Assembly: GCA_965652545.1 (NCBI GenBank) | Contig: CBFGWV010000101.1 | Location: forward strand, 1 to 15,075 | Direction: 5' to 3' | Source of the DNA: CBFGWV01 sp965652545 | Lineage (GTDB): Bacteria > Pseudomonadota > Gammaproteobacteria > Competibacterales > Competibacteraceae | DNA: 15,075 bases | Part shown: positions 7,389 to 14,650 of the stretch, piece after piece | How positions within the stretch are numbered: position 1 is the first letter of the stretch | Layout of the letters: the number at the start of each line of letters is the position of its first letter | The notes under the pieces: generated by a model | What the model saw: only the letters and a program-made list of their open reading frames with translations | The model's database searches: none | What the model was told of the DNA's origin: nothing | Made by a program: the position numbers and the translations under genes

Positions 7389-8726
7389 TTAGATGATACC
7401 CGATGCTCCGCCGGCTTGGCCATCGTCCAACCAGCAAAACGCCAACCCTTTGCCGTCGGCGGCCACCCAGTCCGCGGCCACACCCAAGCCAGGCACCGCG
7501 ACCAGGGCATCGTCGGCATAGATCAGCGGTACCCGCTGGCGTTGCCACGGTGGCCAACCGGCCGCTTGCATGAGTTTTTTCAGCGTTTGGCCATGGACAC
7601 GTCCGGCCGGATGAAAGCGCTCGCCGCCCAGGCGCGGGCGGACGGTGACCCGCGCCCCGGCCAACCGCTGGGCATCTGCACCTTGACCGGCCACCCACCG
7701 GGCCTCGAGGACACCACCGGGCAGAACCAGTGGCCCGGACAAGGTCCAGGCCACCCCCGTCGCCGGTAGCGGTTCAGCGTCGGGCACCCAGTGGATCGCC
7801 GCCCGGTAGCGGCACAGGCGGCCTTGCGCCAGCGTCAAAGCCGGCATGCGGTCCTCACCCGCCGTAAGCACCGCGTGCAGAAAGGCACCGACCCGCCGCT
7901 CCCCCGGAAGGTGGGCGATCCGACGCCGCAGCCACTGGCGCAGCAGGTTGCGTGCACGCGCATCCGACAGGCCGTGCAGCCTCGCCAACGGTAAGACGGG
8001 CGCATCCAACCCGCTACCGAGATCGATGGCGGCCAGTTCCGCCAACAAGCCGTCACTTTCGCCGCACCAGCGGGCGCTGCGCGCGAACACGGCGGCCGGA
8101 TCGCCCGAACGGCCCTGAGTCAGCACTGGCCAGACCGTGTTGCGCACCCAGGCCCGTTCGTAGCGTGGGTCATGGTTCATCGGGTCGTCGATGGCTTCGA
8201 ACCCGCTATCGGTCAACACTGCCTGGAGCCGCTCGCGGGGCACATCGAGCACGGGGCGCAGATGCCAACCCGCGCCTAGCGGACGCATGAGCGGCATGGC
8301 ACCGAGTCCGGCGGGGCCGGCACCGCGCAGCGCGGCCATGAGAAACGTTTCGGCCTGATCGTGGCGGTGGTGGGCGGTCAGAAACACCGCGCCTGCGGGC
8401 AGCCAGTCGGCGACCGCGGCATAGCGGGCCGACCGCGCGGTGGCCTCGACACTGCCTCCGCGCGTCTCGACCTGCACATCCAGCACCGTAAGCGGCACTG
8501 ACAAGGTCTCGCACAACGCCTCGCACCGCTTGACCCAGTACGGCGCCTGTGGCTGCAGGCCGTGGTTCACGTGCAGCGCCCGAACCGTAGCGCCGCTACG
8601 CGCAAGCAAGGCAAGCAAGGCCAGTGAGTCGCCACCGCCGCTGAAGCCGACGACCAGCAGCGGACGCGGCATATCGACGCTGGCGTCGATATGCCCGAGC
8701 AGTTCGGGTGACGTAAGAGCGCTCAT
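7389..8726 (-). CDS. tilS: tRNA(Ile)-lysidine synthase TilS
   Basis: TilS attaches lysine to cytidine 34 of the CAU-anticodon isoleucine tRNA, so that it reads AUA and is charged with isoleucine; it is essential in most bacteria. With the start at 8726 the protein has 445 residues (E. coli 432). The ATP-binding PP-loop SGGGDS is at 29-34, followed by LHVNHGLQP and HHRHDQAETFLM. The C-terminal substrate-binding domain has RPRLGGERFHPAGR and LKKLMQAAGWPPWQR. The frame extends to a TTG at 8795 and an in-frame ATG at 8789, but this extra stretch has no family character, so MSALTSPELL is the likelier start. No Shine-Dalgarno is obvious at any candidate. In many relatives accA lies upstream; here a divergent regulator gene does. 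Confidence 0.95.
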   Translation of the reverse strand: MSALTSPELLGHIDASVDMPRPLLVVGFSGGGDSLALLALLARSGATVRALHVNHGLQPQAPYWVKRCEALCETLSVPLTVLDVQVETRGGSVEATARSARYAAVADWLPAGAVFLTAHHRHDQAETFLMAALRGAGPAGLGAMPLMRPLGAGWHLRPVLDVPRERLQAVLTDSGFEAIDDPMNHDPRYERAWVRNTVWPVLTQGRSGDPAAVFARSARWCGESDGLLAELAAIDLGSGLDAPVLPLARLHGLSDARARNLLRQWLRRRIAHLPGERRVGAFLHAVLTAGEDRMPALTLAQGRLCRYRAAIHWVPDAEPLPATGVAWTLSGPLVLPGGVLEARWVAGQGADAQRLAGARVTVRPRLGGERFHPAGRVHGQTLKKLMQAAGWPPWQRQRVPLIYADDALVAVPGLGVAADWVAADGKGLAFCWLDDGQAGGASGII

Positions 8727-8783
8727 TCGCGCGGAAGGGGGCGTTGGCTCATCACAAAGAGCATACCCGGGGCGAATCGATAC

Positions 8784-8810
8784 GCGCATGCGCAACTGTG
8801 GAATACCACA
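8784..8810. promoter_or_regulatory. Palindromes in the tilS / response-regulator divergent spacer
   Basis: The 157-base spacer 8727-8883 separates divergent genes and should hold two promoters. It contains the perfect 10-base palindrome GCGCATGCGC (8784-8793) and TGTGG-AATA-CCACA (8797-8810), a 5-bp inverted repeat with a 4-base loop. An AT-rich run (8834-8842) containing TATATT may be a -10 region for the plus-strand operon, but no matching -35 could be assigned. Operator function is inferred from position only. Confidence 0.3.
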
Positions 8811-8883
8811 CAGCAGAGAACCATTCGGTACAGTATATTTTTCCTATCGGTGGGCAGGGGGCCCTCGCGGTTGGTAGGCCGTC

Positions 8884-9606
8884 GTGAGTGCAAACGGGCA
8901 TCTATTGGTCGTTGATGATGAGGTCGAGATCGGTCGTTTATTGACCACGTACTTCGAGGGCAAGGGATACGCGGTCACCGCTGTCAACGACGGCGAGTCC
9001 ATGCGTAGCTGGATCGCCACCAACCCGGTGGACCTTGTATTGCTGGACCTGAACCTACCCGATGAAGACGGCATCAGCCTGGCCCGTCACCTGCGTGAGC
9101 ACGTTCGCTGCGGCATCATCATCGTCACCGGCAGCGATGACCCCGTGGAGCGCATCGTCGGCCTGGAAGTCGGGGCCGACGATTATGTGACCAAGCCATT
9201 CGACTATCGCGAATTGCTGGCCCGTGTACGCAGCGTCATGCGTCGCGTGCACTACGAACCGGGCGAGTCGATGGACACGCCTTCTCAATCGCCCCTGACT
9301 TTCGACGGCTGGGTGCTGGACCGCCAACGTCGCCAGCTGTGCAACCCCGATGGTGAACCGGTACGCCTGACCGGCGGTGAATTCAGCCTGCTGGAACTCC
9401 TCGTTCAACATGCCAACCAGATCGTGACCCGGGATTTCCTCATCGAGAAGCTGTACCACCGCGAAGCCTCGCCGATTGACCGCGGCGTGGATATCCAGAT
9501 CGCCCGCCTGCGACGCAAACTGGGTGACGACCCCACGCAGCCGCGGCTGATCAAAACGGTTCGCGCCGCGGGCTATCTGTTCGCCGCGCCGGTCGCTCAG
9601 CATTGA
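8884..9606 (+). CDS. OmpR-family two-component response regulator
   Basis: A cytoplasmic DNA-binding response regulator of 240 residues. The receiver domain (about 6-118) has the acidic pair Asp11-Asp12 (VVDDEVE), the phosphoacceptor Asp55 (LLDLNLPDEDG), Thr82 and Lys104 (TKPFDYRE), so it should be phosphorylated normally. The winged-helix output domain (about 135-235) has LTGGEFSLLELL and the terminal IKTVRAAGYLF, typical of the OmpR/PhoB class; the sequence is reminiscent of the TorR branch, which is not proof of function. The start is GTG at 8884, preceded by GGTAGG about 5 bases away. The kinase gene begins 3 nt after the stop, so the two are a single operon. The target genes are unknown; the convergent secretion operon is one candidate. 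Confidence 0.93.
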   Translation: MSANGHLLVVDDEVEIGRLLTTYFEGKGYAVTAVNDGESMRSWIATNPVDLVLLDLNLPDEDGISLARHLREHVRCGIIIVTGSDDPVERIVGLEVGADDYVTKPFDYRELLARVRSVMRRVHYEPGESMDTPSQSPLTFDGWVLDRQRRQLCNPDGEPVRLTGGEFSLLELLVQHANQIVTRDFLIEKLYHREASPIDRGVDIQIARLRRKLGDDPTQPRLIKTVRAAGYLFAAPVAQH

Positions 9607-9609
9607 CTC

Positions 9610-11553
9610 ATGGGCCCCCAAACGCTGACGTTGTGGGCACTTCTGACATTGACCCTGATCGCCAGCGTGCTAGCCGGCGCGGCGCTGATGGCCCGAAGTC
9701 CGCACAGCGATCCTTGGCTGCGCCGCTCGTTCACATTGCTGGCGGCGTTTCTCTCACTGCTCGCCGCGAGCACTGCCCTGGCGGCGGTCGAGTTGAGGTG
9801 GGGTCTGGGTACCCTGTTACGCGGTGTTCAGGTTGCCGCGGCAGTGGGCAGTGTTGCGGCCGGTTCGGTGCTGATTCCGCTGGCCATGCGGGTGCTTCCT
9901 TTGCGCACCACCGCGGAAGTCGATGCAGCCAATGACCTCCTGCGCAACGAGGTATACGGGCGTATCTGCGCTGAAGCCGCGGTGCGCGCCAGCGACGAGC
10001 GCCTGCAATCGCTGCTGAGCGATGTCCTGGACGTCTACGATGCGGGCATTGTGATCATTGATGCGACCGGGCGCGTTGCCTGGGTCAACAGGGCGATCGA
10101 GACGTTCTTCGGGATCCGTCGCGAGTCCCTCACAGAACTGTCCACCGAGGCGTACATCGACGCGCTCAAGCCCTTGTTCATCGAGCCATCGGTGATGACC
10201 CAACGGCTGCTCGACTCACGCAAGACGAAGGATGGCCGCGAGCGTGCGGTACTGCGCATCCGCCGCTCGGGCGTCACCGGAGAGCGCTGGCTCGAGCATC
10301 GAAGCCATAGCATCAGCCATGGCTTCTACGCTGGCGGGCTGGTGGAACAGTTCCATGACATCACCGAGTTGAGCCGGGCCACGCAGACACTCTTGCAGGC
10401 GCAGAAAATGGATGCCGTTGGCCGTCTCACCGGCGGCATCGCGCACGATTTCAACAATCTCATCACTATCGTCGACGGCAACCTGATGCTAGTGGCCGAG
10501 GCGGTGGAGGATCGCAAAGACATTCAGTCGCAACTGGATGCCGCGCGGGCCGCGCTTAGCCGTGGCGCGAGCTTGATCCAACAGCTCATGGCCTTCTCCC
10601 GCCGCCAACCGCTGCAGAGCGCCCGAATCGGGCTCGGCGATGTGGTGGAGCACACTGTGGACTTGGTAAAGCGCGCCTTGGGCGAGACTATCGAGATCCA
10701 GACGCGGCTTCAGCCAGACCTATGGTTCACTCAGGTCGACCCGGTTCAGTTGGAGACTTCACTGGTAAACCTGGCAGTCAATGCGCGCGATGCCATGCCC
10801 AACGGCGGGCAGTTGACCATCCGCACCCGCAATGTGCGTGTCAACGCCGACCGCTCGCGGCGGATCGGCGTCAAGGCGGGGGATTACGTCGGCACCTCCG
10901 TGACCGACACCGGTGTGGGCATGAGCCCCGAGGTGCGCAAGCGGGTCTTTGAGCCGTTCTTCTCGACCAAAGGCAATCGCGGCACCGGCCTGGGCCTGAG
11001 CATGGTCTACGGCTTCGTCCGCCAGTCCGGCGGGCATATCCACATCATCAGCCAACCAGGACAAGGCACCACGGTGGAGATCTGGCTACCCCGCAGCGAC
11101 CCACCGGCGGAGCCGCCCGCGGCCCCGGTCCAGGAGCGCCTGGACCTGCCGCGCGGTCGTGGCGAACATATCCTTGTCGTGGAGGACGACGACGACCTGC
11201 GCACACTGGCCGAACGCATGCTCACCGGCCTGGGCTATCGGGTATCCAGCGCTGGCGATGCCGCGCTCGCCATGAAGAAACTCGACGAGTCCGGTGACAT
11301 CCGACTGCTGTTTACGGACCTGGTACTGCGCGGACCGACCGACGGCATCAATCTGGCAGCCGATGCACAGATGCTGCACCCCAACCTTAGGGTGCTGTAC
11401 ACCTCGGGCTATGCGGAGTCGTTCGCCGAGCGCCCGGAGGCGCCCTGGTCCGGGAAGCTCATCCGCAAGCCCTACACGGTCGCGCATCTGGCCACCGCGC
11501 TGGATCAGGCCTTGGCAAAGTCCTGTCCTATTCCTCTCGAAACGCCCGATTGA
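9610..11553 (+). CDS. Membrane-bound hybrid histidine kinase with PAS and C-terminal receiver
   Basis: A 647-residue sensor kinase. About 1-97 contains three likely membrane segments (roughly 5-27, 39-62, 71-97) with almost no periplasmic loop. A PAS-like domain follows at about 130-255 (AGIVIIDATGRVAWVN). The dimerisation helix carries the phosphorylated His279 in GGIAHDFNN, a motif of the NtrB/FixL-like kinase class. The ATPase domain has the N box (Asn387-Asn391), DTGVGM at 433-438, FEPFFSTK and GTGLGLSM at 458-465. A linker rich in Pro and Ala (about 497-510) leads to a receiver domain with Asp570 (LLFTDLVL) and Lys620 (IRKPYT). No HPt domain is present. Its signal is unknown; with so little exposed outside, it may sense through the membrane or the PAS domain. 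The 3' end overlaps the adaptor gene on the other strand by 26 nt. Confidence 0.93.
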   Translation: MGPQTLTLWALLTLTLIASVLAGAALMARSPHSDPWLRRSFTLLAAFLSLLAASTALAAVELRWGLGTLLRGVQVAAAVGSVAAGSVLIPLAMRVLPLRTTAEVDAANDLLRNEVYGRICAEAAVRASDERLQSLLSDVLDVYDAGIVIIDATGRVAWVNRAIETFFGIRRESLTELSTEAYIDALKPLFIEPSVMTQRLLDSRKTKDGRERAVLRIRRSGVTGERWLEHRSHSISHGFYAGGLVEQFHDITELSRATQTLLQAQKMDAVGRLTGGIAHDFNNLITIVDGNLMLVAEAVEDRKDIQSQLDAARAALSRGASLIQQLMAFSRRQPLQSARIGLGDVVEHTVDLVKRALGETIEIQTRLQPDLWFTQVDPVQLETSLVNLAVNARDAMPNGGQLTIRTRNVRVNADRSRRIGVKAGDYVGTSVTDTGVGMSPEVRKRVFEPFFSTKGNRGTGLGLSMVYGFVRQSGGHIHIISQPGQGTTVEIWLPRSDPPAEPPAAPVQERLDLPRGRGEHILVVEDDDDLRTLAERMLTGLGYRVSSAGDAALAMKKLDESGDIRLLFTDLVLRGPTDGINLAADAQMLHPNLRVLYTSGYAESFAERPEAPWSGKLIRKPYTVAHLATALDQALAKSCPIPLETPD

Positions 11554-12862
11554 ACGCTACACCCAGTGGCTCCCATAGATAGCGGGCAAAAGTCCGCTCG
11601 CCGGTTTTGATGAAGACCTCCGCCGGCATGCCCGCCTGAACCTGCTGATCGCCCAGCAACGCGAGTTCGTCGTCGCCGACACTGACCCGGGCCAGATAAT
11701 AAGCTGAGCCGGTCTGGCTATCGATGAAGCGATCGGGCGAGACGGCCATCACACGGCCATTCAGCAGCGGCGTCTGGCGGCTGTTGAACGCGGCAAAGCG
11801 GATCTCGGCCGCTGCACCGCTGCCGATACTGTCGATGTCGACCGGAGCAATGCGCGCTTCGACCAATAGAGCATCCCCTACCGGCACGATGTCCATGAGA
11901 CTCTCGCCCGGTTTGACCACACCGCCGACAGTATGCAGATTCAGCCCCTGAACAACACCGGCAGTCGGGGCACGGATTTCGGTGCGCTGAAGCTCGGCCT
12001 CGGCCACGGCCAGTCGCTCTCGCGTCGCACGCAGTTCCTCACGCACAGTACGCAGTTCCGCCAGCGCAGCCTCGCGGGTGTCCTGGCGCAGTTGGACGAT
12101 TTCCAGGCGGGCCGCGCTGGCTTCCTTCTGCACCCGAGCTTCGTCGGCCAATGAGGTGCCGATCTCCGCCTCCAGGCGCGCAGCTTCCCGCTGCATGGCG
12201 AGGATCTGGTTGCGCGGGTAATAGCCTTGTTTCTCCAGCGCTTCGAGCTCGACGAGCTCGCGCTGCTGCAAGTCGAGTTGACGCTCCCAGCCACGTCGCT
12301 GCTGGGCAAGGCCGATCGCCTCACGCTCCAGTTGCACGATGCGCTGTTCGATGGCACTGATACGACCATCACGCGACTGCCGTCGTGCCTGGTACTCCAG
12401 GCGCGTATCGGCGAGTAGCTCGTGCACTCGCGGGTCCTCGGCAATGCGCGCCAGTTGCGACTCGTCCAGGGCCGGCTCGTCGAGATCGCGAAGTTCGCTG
12501 GCCAGCAAAGCCTCTCGGGCCAGCGCATTGTCCACCGCAAGGTGAAGCGACTGCGCCTGGGCGCGGGTCTCGGTGTCGTCCAGCCGCACCAGCAAATCGC
12601 CGGCCTGGACCAGGTCGCCCTCTTTGACACGGATTTGATCGACGATACCGCCGGAGCGGTGCTGGACCACCTTTCGGTGGTGCTCGAACTTGACCACGCC
12701 GGGGGCAATGACGGCACTGTCTAACGGCGCCGTCATCGCCCAGGTGCCGAACCCACCGAACGCCAGCGCCAAGGCGAATGCGCCTGCGCGCAGGGGGCGG
12801 CCGAAATCCAGATCGACAGCGCCATCGGTTTGATGCCCGTCCTGGGTGAGCATGGTGTTCAT
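11528..12862 (-). CDS. HlyD/PrtE-family type I secretion membrane-fusion protein
   Basis: This periplasmic adaptor would link the inner-membrane ABC exporter to an outer-membrane TolC-type channel. The protein has 444 residues. A short cytoplasmic start is followed by one membrane anchor (about 26-45, AFALALAFGGFGTWAM). The first lipoyl half-motif is at about 64-97 (VVQHRSGGIVDQIRVKEGD). A long coiled-coil hairpin rich in Glu, Arg, Gln and Leu spans roughly 100-295. The second lipoyl half follows (IRAPTAGVVQGLNLHTVGG), then a beta-barrel C-terminus. The ATG at 12862 overlaps the ABC-gene stop by 4 nt and follows a GGGGAG with 8-base spacing, so the two are translationally coupled. No tolC-like gene is in the window. 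The 3' end overlaps the kinase gene convergently. Confidence 0.93.
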   Translation of the reverse strand: MNTMLTQDGHQTDGAVDLDFGRPLRAGAFALALAFGGFGTWAMTAPLDSAVIAPGVVKFEHHRKVVQHRSGGIVDQIRVKEGDLVQAGDLLVRLDDTETRAQAQSLHLAVDNALAREALLASELRDLDEPALDESQLARIAEDPRVHELLADTRLEYQARRQSRDGRISAIEQRIVQLEREAIGLAQQRRGWERQLDLQQRELVELEALEKQGYYPRNQILAMQREAARLEAEIGTSLADEARVQKEASAARLEIVQLRQDTREAALAELRTVREELRATRERLAVAEAELQRTEIRAPTAGVVQGLNLHTVGGVVKPGESLMDIVPVGDALLVEARIAPVDIDSIGSGAAAEIRFAAFNSRQTPLLNGRVMAVSPDRFIDSQTGSAYYLARVSVGDDELALLGDQQVQAGMPAEVFIKTGERTFARYLWEPLGVAFNRAFREE

Positions 12863-14625
12863 GAGGGCATCTCCCCACCTCGGACCAGGGGGTTGAGCGT
12901 GGCGATCTTGGACGGGGCCTTGCCACGCAGCAGATCGCCTGCACGCGTGCGCCCCAGGCGTTTGACGACCTCTTCGCGGGTACCGAACGCCTCGACCTTG
13001 CCGTCACGCAGCAGCAGCAGCTTGTTGACCGCCGAAAGCAACGCCGGTCGGTGGGTGATGATCACCACCGTTTGGCCGGCATCGCGCATCCGAATGATCG
13101 CCTCGGCCAGCAGTTGCTCGCCGCGTGCGTCCAGATTGGCGTTGGGCTCATCCAGCACCATCAGGGGCGGGTCGCCGTATAGCGCCCGCGCCAGCGCGAC
13201 ACGCTGTCGCTGTCCACCGGAAAGCGCCTTGCCGCCATCACCGATGTTGGTTTCGTACCCCTCAGGCAAAGTAAGAATGAGGTCGTGGACCCCGGCTTTG
13301 TGCGCCGCGGCGAGTATGCGCTGATCATCGACATCGCCGAAGCGGGCGATGTTATCGACCACCGTGCCCTCGAACAGCTCCACATCCTGTGGCAGGTAAC
13401 CGATGTAACGGCCCAGTTCGTCGCGATTCCAATGTCCAAGGGCAACCCCATCCAGACGGACCTCGCCGGCGGTGGTCGGCCACACGCCGGTGAGCATGCG
13501 CGCCAGAGACGACTTGCCGGCTGCACTGGCGCCGACCACGCCCAAAACATCGCCAGGCTCCAGGGCGAAGTTCACACCGCGCAGCGATGTGCGCTGCGAA
13601 CCGGCCGGTGTGCAGTAGGCGTTCTGCACGCTGACGAAGCCTTGCGGACGCGGGTGGCTGAGTTTCTGGGCCTCTTCAGGGTAGCGGCCGAGCAACTCGC
13701 TCAGGCGCTTGTATGCCGCTTGTGCACCAATCAGGCTGCGCCAGTGACTGACCGATTGCTCCACCGGCGCCAGGGCCCGAGCCATGATGATGGATGCCGC
13801 GATCATGATGCCTGGGGTAGTCTTCTGGTGAATCACCAGATAGGCGCCGACGGTCAACACCGCCACTTGAACCAGGGTGCGTGAAAAGCGTGTCGCCGCC
13901 AGCACGCCGGAGGCCCGTTCCGAGGCCAGAGCCTGCTTGGCCAATACCTTGCCGTGACGCTGCGACCAACGCCCAATCAAGGCCTCGTGCATCCCCATGG
14001 CCGCGATCACCTCCGCATTGCGGACACTGGCCTCGGCCAGAGAATTCGCGGTGATTGCACCTCGGTTGGCTTCGCTGAAGGCGCGCCGGGTGACCAATTC
14101 GTTGATCAACGCCAGGGCGAACAGAATCAATGCGCCGGCGAGAAAAGTCAGCCCGATCCACGGGTGGAACAGAAAGCCTGCGGCGATGAAAACCGGTACC
14201 CAGGGTAGATCGCTCAGGGAGACGAACGCCTGGCCGGCGAAAAAGTCGCGCAGCGTATCCAAGTCACGCAATGACTGCGTCTGGGAGCTGGCCGAGCCAT
14301 AAAGCGTTCGCTTGAGAATGGCGCGGAATACAGGCGCGTTGAGTTGCGCATCGAGCCGTGCGCCGGTGCGGGCGAGCAGGCGACCGCGCATGGCATCGAC
14401 ATACCCCATGACGACGAGCAGCGCCGCGACGATTACGCCCAGCATGAACAACGTCGTCTCGCTGCGACTGCCGAGAACGCGATCGTAGACCTGGAGCATG
14501 TACAACGGTGCGGTGAACACCAGCAGATTGATGAAGAAGCCGAATGCCAGCGTACCGGCAAAGCCGGCACGGCAGCTTTTGAGTGCATTGCGAAGCACAT
14601 CGCGCCCGGATGTCTTGGACGTCAT
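12859..14625 (-). CDS. PrtD-type type I secretion ABC exporter (permease plus ATPase)
   Basis: An inner-membrane half-transporter that would export a protein in one step to the outside. Counted from ATG 14631, the membrane domain occupies about 20-300 with several hydrophobic segments (for example 24-42, 61-79, 143-176, 254-290). The ATPase domain contains Walker A GASAAGKSS (367-375), Q loop Gln415, signature LSGGQRQR (470-477), Walker B LMVLDEP (490-496) and switch His527. The architecture and GASAAGKSS match the PrtD/AprD exporters; the N-terminal C39-like domain of HlyB is absent. I prefer ATG 14625 (588 residues) because GAGGGGG lies 7 bases upstream of it, against about 1 base for ATG 14631. 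The repeat-protein gene ends 25 bases upstream on the same strand, suggesting exporter and cargo in one operon. Confidence 0.94.
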   Translation of the reverse strand: MTSKTSGRDVLRNALKSCRAGFAGTLAFGFFINLLVFTAPLYMLQVYDRVLGSRSETTLFMLGVIVAALLVVMGYVDAMRGRLLARTGARLDAQLNAPVFRAILKRTLYGSASSQTQSLRDLDTLRDFFAGQAFVSLSDLPWVPVFIAAGFLFHPWIGLTFLAGALILFALALINELVTRRAFSEANRGAITANSLAEASVRNAEVIAAMGMHEALIGRWSQRHGKVLAKQALASERASGVLAATRFSRTLVQVAVLTVGAYLVIHQKTTPGIMIAASIIMARALAPVEQSVSHWRSLIGAQAAYKRLSELLGRYPEEAQKLSHPRPQGFVSVQNAYCTPAGSQRTSLRGVNFALEPGDVLGVVGASAAGKSSLARMLTGVWPTTAGEVRLDGVALGHWNRDELGRYIGYLPQDVELFEGTVVDNIARFGDVDDQRILAAAHKAGVHDLILTLPEGYETNIGDGGKALSGGQRQRVALARALYGDPPLMVLDEPNANLDARGEQLLAEAIIRMRDAGQTVVIITHRPALLSAVNKLLLLRDGKVEAFGTREEVVKRLGRTRAGDLLRGKAPSKIATLNPLVRGGEMPS

Positions 14626-14632
14626 GGCCATT

Positions 14633-14639
14633 CCCCCTC
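14633..14639 (-). promoter_or_regulatory. Shine-Dalgarno sequence of the ABC exporter gene
   Basis: The minus strand reads GAGGGGG with 7-base spacing to the ATG at 14625. This favours that start over the ATG at 14631, which would sit almost directly against the site. Confidence 0.55.
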
Positions 14640-14650
14640 ATCGCGACGGA

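Noticed and set aside
7352..7519. 56-codon N-terminal extension of pyrG into tilS
   Set aside because: CTP synthases begin at the MTRFIFITGG sequence; the extension overlaps a real gene and has no family similarity.
8811..8845. Sigma-70 promoter for the regulator-kinase operon
   Set aside because: TATATT could be a -10 box, but no acceptable -35 hexamer stands 16-18 bases upstream, so it is only mentioned, not called.
9055..9621. Minus-strand open frame of 188 codons opposite the response regulator
   Set aside because: It is antisense to a complete OmpR-family regulator with all functional residues; no independent support.
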